Shown in pieces: positions 16,324 to 24,517 of a DNA stretch of 64,000 bases. Under the pieces are notes generated by a model that searched no databases, had not been told where the DNA came from, and saw only the letters and a list, made by a program, of their open reading frames with translations. The position numbers were made by a program, and so were the translations under genes. Positions within the stretch are counted from its first letter, which is position 1, and each line of letters opens with the position of its first letter. Source of the stretch: CAIKMD01 sp963702925 (GTDB taxonomy: Bacteria; Pseudomonadota; Alphaproteobacteria; ATCC43930; CGMCC-115725); the NCBI GenBank assembly GCA_963702925.1, contig OY969771.1, positions 62,001 to 126,000 on the forward strand, written 5' to 3'.

Positions 16324-18470
16324 TAGCAGCGAAGGGCGTGCTTGATCAGTCCTGCACCGCGCGCCCAGCGATATTTGGCGCCGAGCACCTGAACCGGGAT
16401 TTCGGTCGAATAGGCGTAAGATGGAATTCCGTGGTCGTAGAGGTACTCGGCGGCTTTCTCGACTTCGACGTCGCCCGCGAGCGAGGCGACGATCGGCTTT
16501 TCAATGCCTTTGGCTTTCATCTCCTCGACAATTTCGACGACGACCATCGCGAAGACCATCGGTGGCGCGATGATGGTGTGCCAATAACCCAGGATCAGCG
16601 CATGGATGCGCGAATCTTCTAGGCCCAAGCGTATCGTATTCTTATAGGTGCTGGGCGGCTCGCCACCGGTGATGTCGACCGGATTGCCCGCGGCGCCAAA
16701 GGGCGGGATGAACTTACGGAATGCCTGGTCGAGATCGGGGGGCATGCGCATCAGCTCGAGCCCGCAATCGACGCACGCGTCGGACAAGAGCACGCCCGAA
16801 CCGCCGGCACCCGTGATGATAACGACATTCTCGCCTGTGGGCGTCGGCAGTTTTTGCATTCCGCGCGTATAATCCAGCATATCGCGAAGGCCCGGCGCGC
16901 GAATGACGCCGGCATACCGCAAAATGTCGTCATAGATCTTGTCATTGCCCGCGAGCGCGCCGGTATGCGAGCCTGCTGCTCGCGCACCCTGCGCCGTGCG
17001 CCCCGCTTTCAGCATAATGACGGGCTTTTTCTTCACCACGCGCCGCGCCACTTCGGCGAAGGAGCGGCCATCCTTCAGATCCTCGCAGTGCATGGCGATG
17101 ACGTGCGTGTCATCATCCTGTTCGAAGAAGGTGAGCAGATCGTCCTCGTCGAGATCGGCCTTGTTGCCGAGACCGACGATCGCCGAAACGCCCATTTTGG
17201 CCGAGCGCGAGAAGCCGATGATCGCCATGCCGATACCGCCCGACTGCGAAGACAAGGCGGCGTGGCCCTTATAATCATAAGGCGTACAAAAGGTCGCGCA
17301 CAAATTCTTGGGTGTGTAGTAATAGCCGTAAATGTTAGGTCCCATTAGCCGGACGCCATATTGCCGGCCGATCGCCTGGATTTCCTTTTGCCCTTCGACA
17401 TTGCCGATCTCGGCAAAGCCCGAGGGTATGAGCACGGCACCGGGGATTTTCTTCTCACCCACTTCCCGCAATACCGAGGCGACCAATTTTGCCGGGATCG
17501 CAAAGACGGCAACGTCGATCTCGCCGGGCACGTCCTTCACGCTTTTGTAGGCCTTGTGCCCAAGCACTTCAGTGAGGCTAGGGTTAATCGGATAGATCGC
17601 GCCCTGATATCCGCCATTGATCAGGTTCTTCATCACCGAATTGCCGATCTTGCCCTCCTCCACCGAGGCGCCGATTACGGCCACGGCATCGGGCTTCATG
17701 ATTCGGTTCATCTGGCCGAGGATTTCCTCCTGTCCCGGCCGGTAGCGCTGCGGCGCCGGCGTCCAATCGAGCAGAATGCGAATGTCCGCCGCGATCGCAC
17801 CTTTGGCGCTTGCGAAAACGGGATTGAGGTCCAATTCAGCGATTTCCGGAAAGTCGTTGACGAGCTTCGAGACATTCTGGATGATGGCGGCGAGCGCCTT
17901 GCGATTGACCGCTTCGGCGCCGCGCACGCCCTTCAAGATCGCGGCCGCGCGAATACTGTCGAGCATCGAAGCCGCTTCGGCGCTGGTCGTGGGCGCGAGG
18001 CGGAAGGTTACGTCCTTCATCACCTCGACCAACACACCACCCAAGCCAAAAGCGACTAGCTTGCCGAAACTCGGATCGGTGACCGCGCCGACGATCACCT
18101 CTTGGCCACCTTCAGCCATCGCCTGCACCTGAACGCCCAGGACCTTGGCCTTGCGGTCATATTTCCGGACATTCTTGACGATCGTTGCAAAGGCCTTTTG
18201 CGCCTCGGCCGGGGTCTTGACGGCGAGTATGACGCCGCCCGCCTCGGTCTTATGATGGATCTCAGGCGAGACGATCTTGAGCGCGACCGGAAAGCCGATT
18301 CGGCGCGCGAGCCGCGCGGCGGCGCTTGCCGAACTTGCCAGCCCTTCCCGGGGCACCGGAATATTATAGGCGGCGGCGACGAGCCTGCCTTCGGGCGCGG
18401 TCAAGGCGGTGCGGCCTTCGCGCCGCGCTTCAGCAAGCAGGCTCCGAACCGAAACCTTGTCGTAAGCCAT
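16323..18470 (-). CDS. Acyl-CoA synthetase (ADP-forming), fused subunits
   Basis: 715-aa enzyme of the acetate-CoA ligase (ADP-forming)/NDP-forming acyl-CoA synthetase family. Order: ATP-grasp subunit at ~1-230 (GFPVALKIVSPEIHHKTEAG; GGVLVEVMKDVTFRLAP), CoA-binding domain at ~255-380 (DAVAVIGASVEEGKIGNSVM), then the succinyl-CoA-synthetase-like ligase domain to the end (SSQSGGIG, AGSHTGALAG). ATG 18470 is favoured over 18503 because GGAG is close before it and homology starts there. The reaction is acid + CoA + ATP to acyl-CoA + ADP + Pi. The acid is unknown; a link to oxalyl-CoA decarboxylase nearby is possible but unproven. Confidence 0.88.
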   Translation of the reverse strand: MAYDKVSVRSLLAEARREGRTALTAPEGRLVAAAYNIPVPREGLASSASAAARLARRIGFPVALKIVSPEIHHKTEAGGVILAVKTPAEAQKAFATIVKNVRKYDRKAKVLGVQVQAMAEGGQEVIVGAVTDPSFGKLVAFGLGGVLVEVMKDVTFRLAPTTSAEAASMLDSIRAAAILKGVRGAEAVNRKALAAIIQNVSKLVNDFPEIAELDLNPVFASAKGAIAADIRILLDWTPAPQRYRPGQEEILGQMNRIMKPDAVAVIGASVEEGKIGNSVMKNLINGGYQGAIYPINPSLTEVLGHKAYKSVKDVPGEIDVAVFAIPAKLVASVLREVGEKKIPGAVLIPSGFAEIGNVEGQKEIQAIGRQYGVRLMGPNIYGYYYTPKNLCATFCTPYDYKGHAALSSQSGGIGMAIIGFSRSAKMGVSAIVGLGNKADLDEDDLLTFFEQDDDTHVIAMHCEDLKDGRSFAEVARRVVKKKPVIMLKAGRTAQGARAAGSHTGALAGNDKIYDDILRYAGVIRAPGLRDMLDYTRGMQKLPTPTGENVVIITGAGGSGVLLSDACVDCGLELMRMPPDLDQAFRKFIPPFGAAGNPVDITGGEPPSTYKNTIRLGLEDSRIHALILGYWHTIIAPPMVFAMVVVEIVEEMKAKGIEKPIVASLAGDVEVEKAAEYLYDHGIPSYAYSTEIPVQVLGAKYRWARGAGLIKHALRC

Positions 18471-18508
18471 GCTCCAACCCCGCCTGCGCGTCCTTAGTTG
18501 CACATCGT

Positions 18509-18631
18509 CTAATACAGGATGCCTGGCGAGAACATCTCAGGACCGACCCAGCCATTGAACAATGCTCGCTTCCTGAACTCTCGAGCGAGCCGCAGCGCCG
18601 GATGAACTGGATCGGGATCGCGGACGGCCAT
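18509..18631 (-). CDS. 40-aa ORF within the operon
   Basis: Small ORF between the ketopantoate-reductase-like gene and the acyl-CoA synthetase gene, same strand. ATG at 18629-18631 is preceded by GAGGAG at about eight bases. The product begins MAVRDPDPVHPALRLAREFR and ends FSPGILY; it has no signal peptide or membrane segment. No family recognised. The SD and position favour a real microprotein, but conservation must decide. Confidence 0.45.
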   Translation of the reverse strand: MAVRDPDPVHPALRLAREFRKRALFNGWVGPEMFSPGILY

Positions 18632-18672
18632 GAATATTCTCCTCTGCGCCTGATCGGTGTTGGCTTGGCGTT

Positions 18673-19692
18673 TCAGCGGAATGGCTTCAGCACGACTGCC
18701 GCGTGTTGGGCGGACATCACCTTGTCGAGCAGCTTCGTGCAGGCGTAAACCGCGTCGATATGGGGCGACGGTGTCCCGGTCAGTCGCGCGAGCTCGACGA
18801 TAGAGCCCACCAGCGCATCGATTTCGATGGCGTGACCGGCCTCGACATCCTGCAGCATCGAGGTTTTGTGCGGCCCCACCGCCTCGGCACCCTCAATACG
18901 CTTTTCGATCGTATGCCGGAAGGTGATCCCGAGCTTGCCCGCGACCGCTTGGGCCTCCTCCATCATCCTGACCGAAAGATCGCGGGTGAGCGGGTAGCGC
19001 GCGATGCCCTCCATGCCTTCATGCGTCAAGGCCGAAATCGGGTTGAACGATAGATTTCCCCAGGCCTTCAGCCATATTTCCGCGCGAACATTATCGAGCA
19101 TGTAGGATTTGAGTCCGGACTTCACGATGAGATCGTAGACAGCCTGGAGGCGCGCGCTCTTGCTGCCATCGAGCTCGCCGACAGAGAAGCGGTCACCTTC
19201 CTCATGCCGTATCACGCCCGGCGCAACGACGGACGCAGCCGGAAAGACGACGCAGCCAATGATGCGTTCGGGCGGGACGTTCGCATCGATGATGCCATCC
19301 GGATCGACACTGGCGAGGCGGCGGCTGTCGAATGGCCCGCCGTGTCTCTTGAAGTACCACCACGGGAGGCCGTTCTGCAGGGTCATCACCATCGTGTCGG
19401 CGCCATAAAGCTTGGGCAATTCGGGCGCGATCGAAGGAATTTGCTGCGCTTTGACGGCGATGATCACCAGGTCCTGCGGACCGGGGCTTCCGAAGTCCGA
19501 GGTCGCGCGGACCTTCCTTGCGACAAATTCCTTACCGTCGTGCATCAGCAATTTGAGGCCGTCGCGGTTGATCGCATCTCGTTGCGCGGGATCCTTCTCG
19601 ATGAAAATGACGTTCTCATCGGCCAGCGCTAGCTTGCCGCCGAGCAATCCGCCAATCGCGCCTGCACCGATCACACATATTTTCATTCCCAT
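18673..19692 (-). CDS. Ketopantoate reductase (ApbA/PanE)-family dehydrogenase
   Basis: 339-aa NAD(P)H-dependent 2-oxoacid reductase. The N-terminal Rossmann motif is MKICVIGAGAIGGLLGGKLA, the LQNGLPWWYF region marks the central loop, and the C-terminal helical domain has the conserved Lys and Asn in WLKAWGNLSFNPISAL. True PanE proteins are ~300 aa, so this is a longer catabolic-type member. AAGGAG is seven bases before ATG 19692. It follows the FAH gene by 37 bp in the operon, so it likely reduces or oxidises an organic-acid intermediate rather than making pantothenate. Confidence 0.85.
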   Translation of the reverse strand: MGMKICVIGAGAIGGLLGGKLALADENVIFIEKDPAQRDAINRDGLKLLMHDGKEFVARKVRATSDFGSPGPQDLVIIAVKAQQIPSIAPELPKLYGADTMVMTLQNGLPWWYFKRHGGPFDSRRLASVDPDGIIDANVPPERIIGCVVFPAASVVAPGVIRHEEGDRFSVGELDGSKSARLQAVYDLIVKSGLKSYMLDNVRAEIWLKAWGNLSFNPISALTHEGMEGIARYPLTRDLSVRMMEEAQAVAGKLGITFRHTIEKRIEGAEAVGPHKTSMLQDVEAGHAIEIDALVGSIVELARLTGTPSPHIDAVYACTKLLDKVMSAQHAAVVLKPFR

Positions 19693-19729
19693 CTTCGGTC
19701 TCCTTCCTCAATGGCTGCGCCGTGACGCC

Positions 19730-20500
19730 TCATTCCATGAGATTCGAAAGTGTCCCGACGCCCTCGATTGTGACCTCGATCTTATTGTTCGGCTTCATGC
19801 TGCCCGATCCGAGCGACGTCCCACACGAAATGATGTCGCCGGGCAACAACGTCATGTCCTGCGAGATGAGGCTGACGAGCCGATAAGGCTCGAAGAACAT
19901 ATCGGCCACCGGGTAATTCTGGCGTTCCTGGCCATCCAGCGTCGTACGAATCGTTAGCGCGTGCGGATCAAGCCCGGTTGCGATCGCAGGACCGATGACG
20001 CCAAAGCCGTCGAAGCTCTTGGCCCTCGTCCATTGCTGGAATGACGGATCCTTGTTCAGCAAATCGAAGGCCGTCACGTCATTAACGCAAGTGTAGCCGA
20101 AGATGTAGGCCGGTGCGTCGCTTTCGCTCACTCGCGCACACCGTTTTCCGATCACGACGCCGAGTTCGCCTTCGAAGAGAACGCGGCCGGTATAGTTCTT
20201 CGGCCGCGGGATCATGGTGCCAGTGGGCTGGAAGGCAGATTGCGCCTTGAGGAAATAGAGCGGCTCGGCGGGCTCTTTGTAATTGAATTTGGCGGCCATC
20301 GCGCGAAAATTGTTCCACAGACATACCATCTTGCTTGGCTCGCACGGCGTGAGCAGCTTTACGGCACTGAGAGCGATATGACGACCCGCTGGTTTTGGCG
20401 TGCCAAACAGATCTCCCTCGTGGACCGCAATGTCGTGACCTTCAAGCGTGCCGAAGCCGCTACGTCCTGCTTCCTCGAACCGCACCCATCTTGTCGTCAT
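19730..20500 (-). CDS. Fumarylacetoacetate hydrolase (FAH)-family protein
   Basis: 256-aa metal-dependent C-C hydrolase, decarboxylase or isomerase of the FAH superfamily. Metal-ligand Glu110 and Glu112 (LFEGELGVVIGK) and Asp141 (CVNDVTAFD) are visible, as is the C-terminal GDIISCGTSLGSG. Length fits the catabolic FAH group. It leads a five-gene unit (FAH, PanE-like, 40-aa ORF, acyl-CoA synthetase, MFS) with a FixK-like box 87 bp upstream, divergent from oxalyl-CoA decarboxylase. Substrate unknown. Confidence 0.87.
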   Translation of the reverse strand: MTTRWVRFEEAGRSGFGTLEGHDIAVHEGDLFGTPKPAGRHIALSAVKLLTPCEPSKMVCLWNNFRAMAAKFNYKEPAEPLYFLKAQSAFQPTGTMIPRPKNYTGRVLFEGELGVVIGKRCARVSESDAPAYIFGYTCVNDVTAFDLLNKDPSFQQWTRAKSFDGFGVIGPAIATGLDPHALTIRTTLDGQERQNYPVADMFFEPYRLVSLISQDMTLLPGDIISCGTSLGSGSMKPNNKIEVTIEGVGTLSNLME

Positions 20501-20587
20501 AGCGTAGCTCCTTGATTCTCGTTCGCCGCTACCTTCGTGAGTTTGCCGGCTCGTCCAGAGAGTGCAGTCAAAGTCGATGCAAGAACT

Positions 20588-20601
20588 TTGACATGGATCA
20601 A
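20588..20601. promoter_or_regulatory. FixK/FNR-like box
   Basis: TTGACATGGATCAA, 87 bp upstream of the FAH gene start at 20500; likely controls the FAH-to-MFS operon. Confidence 0.65.
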
Positions 20602-20704
20602 AGGCTGCGGTCTTAGTTACCGGTTATAGGCGCGACCAACCATTGCGCTTGGCCGCCACCGACGGCACCCGTTGAGCGAACTCACCACGGACTGATATTC
20701 GCTC

Positions 20705-20899
20705 TTAGGCGGGGAGTGCATTGCGATCTTTGGTTGGCGATTTTCCACTCTCAAGATTCGCGGCATCGGCCTCGTATTCTTGTGCGAACTCGAGAAGCTC
20801 TTGCGCGGTGCTCTCCGATACCGAACGACCAGCGAGTTCTCGGCAATGCGCCGCTCGGTCCCGGAGCCAAGAGGGGTCGGAAATACGAAGCTCGGCCAT
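20705..20899 (-). CDS. Small hypothetical protein, 64 aa
   Basis: Predicted soluble helical protein (SWLRDRAAHCRELA … TAQELLEFAQEYEADAANLE), of a type common in rhizobia with no known function. ATG 20899 with GGGAGA six bases upstream is preferred over the in-frame ATG at 20947. A FixK-like box lies 56 bp upstream of this start. Confidence 0.6.
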   Translation of the reverse strand: MAELRISDPSWLRDRAAHCRELAGRSVSESTAQELLEFAQEYEADAANLESGKSPTKDRNALPA

Positions 20900-20955
20900 C
20901 GAAATCTCCCATGCTTTGAATTTTGAAATGTTCACACATACGGGCATTTCTGACT

Positions 20956-20969
20956 TTGATTTGGGTCAA
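20956..20969. promoter_or_regulatory. FixK/FNR-like box
   Basis: TTGATTTGGGTCAA, 56 bp upstream of the 64-aa gene. Confidence 0.6.
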
Positions 20970-21053
20970 GGTGCTTCGCCTTTGACCAGTGACCAATCAT
21001 AAGAAGGCGAGTGCCGCCGTTAGCTGTCACGTGACGGCGCCCCTGCTGACGCC

Positions 21054-21067
21054 TTGACATGGATCAA
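21054..21067. promoter_or_regulatory. FixK/FNR-like box
   Basis: TTGACATGGATCAA, identical to the box at 20588-20601, 167 bp upstream of the oxalyl-CoA decarboxylase start. Confidence 0.6.
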
Positions 21068-21234
21068 GGCCGTCTCTGCGGGACGAGGCAATCTCTAGCG
21101 CGCGTCGGGCTTCGACCAGGCAAATCGGCTTTTTTTGTTATGCGAAACTGGCAGTCGTCGAAACTGTTTGCCGATGCCACAAAAAATCCGGACGAGGCCA
21201 AACGATCGATCGAAGTTGCACGAGGGCGATAGAC

Positions 21235-22917
21235 ATGAGTGCACCAGCCATGACCGACGGTTTCCACCTTGTCGTGGATGCCCTGAAACTCAACTGCATC
21301 GATACCATTTACGGGGTCGCTGGCATCCCGATCACCGATTTGGCCCGGTTGGCACAAGCGGAGGGGCTAAGGTATGTGGGATTCCGCCATGAACAGAGTG
21401 CCGGGAACGCGGCCGCGATCTCCGGCTATCTGACCCAGAAGCCGGGTGTCTGTCTCACGGTATCTGCTCCAGGCTTCCTGAACGGAATGGTGGCCCTCGC
21501 CAACGCCACGACCAACTGCTTCCCGATGATCCTGATTAGCGGATCAAGCGATCGCGCGATCGTGGATCTCGAGCAAGGTGACTACGAAGAACTCGACCAG
21601 ATGAATGCCGCAAAGCCTTTCGCCAAGGCAGCATTCCGCATCAACAAACCTCAAGATATCGGCATCGGAATTGCGCGCGCAATCCATGCTGCCGTATCCG
21701 GGCGACCCGGCGGCGTCTATCTCGACCTGACCGCGGAGGCGCTCAGCGCAGCCCTCGAAGTGGAGACAGCGAAGAAATCGCTGGTGCAGGTTGTCGATCA
21801 GGCGCCGCGTCTAATTCCGGCCCCTGACTCGATCAGCCGAGCTCTCGACCTGTTGGCGACCGCCAAACGACCTCTCATCATCCTCGGCAAAGGCGCTGCA
21901 TACGCGCAAGCGGACAAGGACATCCGCTCCTTCATCGAGACGAGCGGCATCCCGTTCCTCCCCATGTCCATGGCAAAAGGCCTTCTGCCCGACAATCATC
22001 CGCTGTGCGCGGCGGCCGCCCGTTCATTTGCGATCGGTCAGGCCGACGTGGTCATGTTGGTTGGCGCGCGTCTGAACTGGCTTCTCTCGCATGGCAAAGC
22101 CCCGCTTTGGTCGGCAACCACGCGATATGTGCAGCTCGATATCTCGCCGACCGAAATCGACAGCAACCGTCCCATCGCCGCACCGGTCGTCGGCGACATC
22201 AAATCTTCCATTTCGGCCCTGCTTGCCGCGCTCAAGCCGGGACAGATCCAGCCGAGCGCGGCGTGGCTCGACGAGATAGTGCAGCGTAAGCAAAAAAATA
22301 TTGCAGCAATGGCGGCTCGTCTCAATGCCGATCCAAATCCGATGAACTTCTCCAGCGCACTCCGTGCCGTCCGCGCTTCCCTCGCCGACAGGTCCGATGT
22401 CTATGTCGTCAATGAAGGAGCGAACACGCTCGATTTCGCTCGTAACATTATCGACATGTACGAACCCCGCAAACGCCTCGATAGTGGAACCTGGGGGGTA
22501 ATGGGCATCGGCATGGGATACGCGATCGGCGCGGCCGTCGTCAGCGGTAAGCCTGTGGTGGCAATCGAAGGCGACAGCGCCTTCGGTTTCAGCGGAATGG
22601 AAATCGAGACCATCTGCCGCTACCAATTGCCGATCGTCATTGTGGTATTCAACAATGGCGGTATCTACCACGGCGACGCGGTTGGCAGCGCTCCTTCACC
22701 CACCGGCTTTGTCCCGAATGCACGGTATGACAAGCTGATCGAGGCATTTGGCGGCATGGGGTATCACGTGAAAGATACGCCGAGCGTGACGAAGGCTCTG
22801 ACCGAAGCCCTTGCCGCGGGGCAGCCGGCACTCATCAACTGCGTTATCGATCCGACGGCGGGCACCGAGAGCGGTCATATTCAAAACCTCAACCCGAAAA
22901 GTTCCCTCACGAAGTGA
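21235..22917 (+). CDS. oxc: Oxalyl-CoA decarboxylase
   Basis: 560-aa thiamine-diphosphate enzyme converting oxalyl-CoA to formyl-CoA and CO2. It matches the known enzyme over its length: DGFHLVVDALKLNCIDTIYG, the catalytic-Glu region FRHEQSAGNAAAI, VSAPGFLNG, ISGSSDR, and the ThDP/Mg motif GDSAFGFSG (~446) … NNGG. Three domains (PYR, central, PP) are complete. SD is weak (GAGGGCGA); ATG 21250 is an alternative. Formyl-CoA:oxalate CoA-transferase (frc) is absent here; a decayed MFS gene follows. Sits divergently from the FAH operon with FixK-like boxes between. Confidence 0.95.
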   Translation: MSAPAMTDGFHLVVDALKLNCIDTIYGVAGIPITDLARLAQAEGLRYVGFRHEQSAGNAAAISGYLTQKPGVCLTVSAPGFLNGMVALANATTNCFPMILISGSSDRAIVDLEQGDYEELDQMNAAKPFAKAAFRINKPQDIGIGIARAIHAAVSGRPGGVYLDLTAEALSAALEVETAKKSLVQVVDQAPRLIPAPDSISRALDLLATAKRPLIILGKGAAYAQADKDIRSFIETSGIPFLPMSMAKGLLPDNHPLCAAAARSFAIGQADVVMLVGARLNWLLSHGKAPLWSATTRYVQLDISPTEIDSNRPIAAPVVGDIKSSISALLAALKPGQIQPSAAWLDEIVQRKQKNIAAMAARLNADPNPMNFSSALRAVRASLADRSDVYVVNEGANTLDFARNIIDMYEPRKRLDSGTWGVMGIGMGYAIGAAVVSGKPVVAIEGDSAFGFSGMEIETICRYQLPIVIVVFNNGGIYHGDAVGSAPSPTGFVPNARYDKLIEAFGGMGYHVKDTPSVTKALTEALAAGQPALINCVIDPTAGTESGHIQNLNPKSSLTK

Positions 22918-23104
22918 GGAGGATGTCCGCTTTCGGAAGATGATCGAACTCGGCCTCCGGGTGGATAGTTTTTCGAGCCGCCGCTGGTGTTCTCGCGCTC
23001 GAAAACCGTCGTTGATTGCGTCGATGAGCTGGTCAGTCTGTCCTCATTAGGGCGGTAGATGTCATTTCCAATAAACTCTCGAGCTCGAGATCTGCTCCGC
23101 TTCC

Positions 23105-23612
23105 GCAATGCGAATTTGCCGCTGCCCGATCAGCTCTGTGATCGGGGCTGACCGCCGTGCCTTACCTCAGTCGATGCTCGGACTGTATCTCTTTGCCGAC
23201 TGGTCCGATCACAGCGGAAATCGTCGCCTCTTCGTTGCACTTCCGCCATCGGCGCCGCAGTCTGCCTGTTCCTGCCGATCCAGGTCAAGGAGATGATCTG
23301 CGTTTCGTATGGCTCCTCGCCCTAAGCGAACTTTTTTATGGTTCGCATAACAGCGTCTTCTGGAGCATCCCGCCGGCGCTGTTCCCACGCGAAGTCGTCG
23401 GCGGTGCGCGCGGAATCATCATCGGCATGGGTAATCTTGGCGGCTTTGTCAGCCCGACTATGGTCGGCTGGTTCATCACGACCTTCGACAGCAGCGATCG
23501 CGGCATTTATGGTATGGTGATCACGTGGCTTCTAGCTTGCGTTTTCGTCTACTGGCTTCCTAGAAGTCTATCGAAGATCGCGCCGAAGCATGTTATAGAT
23601 CCTGCACACTGA
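23105..23612 (+). pseudogene. Decayed MFS transporter fragment
   Basis: The last ~100 codons in frame (ELFYGSHNSVFWSIPPALFP, ARGIIIGMGNLGGFVSPTMV, GWFITTFDSSDRGIYG) are the C-terminal half of an anion:cation-symporter-type MFS carrier. Upstream, transporter-like pieces (MLGLYLFADWSD; IGAAVCLFLPIQ) appear in other frames, showing frameshifts and loss of the N-terminal half. Position after oxc suggests a former uptake gene of that unit. Confidence 0.65.
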
Positions 23613-23793
23613 GTATCGACATTGACGCGGTAATTGGTCAGCGCTTTGCGACAGATCAGATCGCGGCGTGTCCTATTGGCGCCGCGACTCTTGTTGGGCA
23701 AGTTCTTGAGAATGTCGAGATCGCGCCTCGATCGAAGTCAATAATCGACTCTCTCGCCGCGCAGAACGCAAGCAGTAGAGGGGGATAAATCCG

Positions 23794-24072
23794 GATGAAA
23801 GAGACCTTCTGACACGCGCCGACCTTGATGAGTTGATAGGCGCGCTTGCTATGTGTGGTTATCGAGTTGTCGGGTCTGAATGAGGCGATCAGGCGATTGT
23901 CTATGACGACATCCACGGCGTCGGCGATCTCCTGGCGGGCTGGACGGACAAGCCGGACGGCGGACACTATCGGCTGGAATGGCGTGACGACGATGCGTTC
24001 TTCGGCTACGCCATCGGCCCACATTCTTGGAAGAAATACCTCCGAGGCTGGCTAGGCCTGCTTGTTACTTAA
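23794..24072 (+). pseudogene. Fragment of a 4Fe-4S (hydrogenase/sulfite-reductase-type) protein
   Basis: In one frame: LLTRADLDELIGALAMCGYR VVG, an in-frame TGA at 23881-23883, then AIVYDDIHGVGDLLAGWTDK and YRLEWRDDDAFFGYAIGPHS WKKYL. This resembles the N-terminal domain of the 4Fe-4S dicluster proteins related to sulfhydrogenase β / AsrA. After WKKYL the similarity ends and the frame stops at 24072; no iron-sulphur motifs remain. Call is from memory of the family. Confidence 0.5.
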
Positions 24073-24173
24073 TACCGTGAAAGTGCGCGCATTTCTGCAC
24101 ATGGAATGGCACCGCTGCATCGGCTAATTTGAGTTAGCCTGCTATTAAATACCAGCCAAGAGGCATCCCATCG

Positions 24174-24350
24174 ATGAAGAAAACCCCCAAGAAGGCGAAC
24201 ATCGGCCAAAAGCAGAAAGCCATTCAAGCCGCCCATATGCTTGAGGCGGACCATGACGAGCTCGCCTTTGAAAAAAGGTTGAAGAAGATCGAGAACTCCA
24301 AACAGAAGCGAACTACGAAGAAACCTCAAAAGCGACCTAGCCATCGCTAG
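24174..24350 (+). CDS. Small lysine-rich basic protein, 58 aa
   Basis: Begins MKKTPKKANIGQKQKAIQAA and ends KKPQKRPSHR, with a short acidic middle (LEADHDELAFEKRL). AGAGG lies about ten bases before the ATG. High Lys content and an amphipathic centre suggest nucleic-acid binding, which is inference. No family recognised. It lies alone between the 4Fe-4S fragment and the H+-ATPase. Confidence 0.55.
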   Translation: MKKTPKKANIGQKQKAIQAAHMLEADHDELAFEKRLKKIENSKQKRTTKKPQKRPSHR

Positions 24351-24517
24351 GTCTGACTGCGACAGAACACCGTTAATCCACGTCGAGGCGATTAAGGGGC
24401 TCAGAGTTTATCCGCACGACAAGCGGCTTATGCCCGGCTGCACCTTTTGCTCGCTGCAAATCGCTTTGGTCGGCCTCACCTCGCATTCCTGCTGGTGCGT
24501 GGTTACAGTGTAATTAT

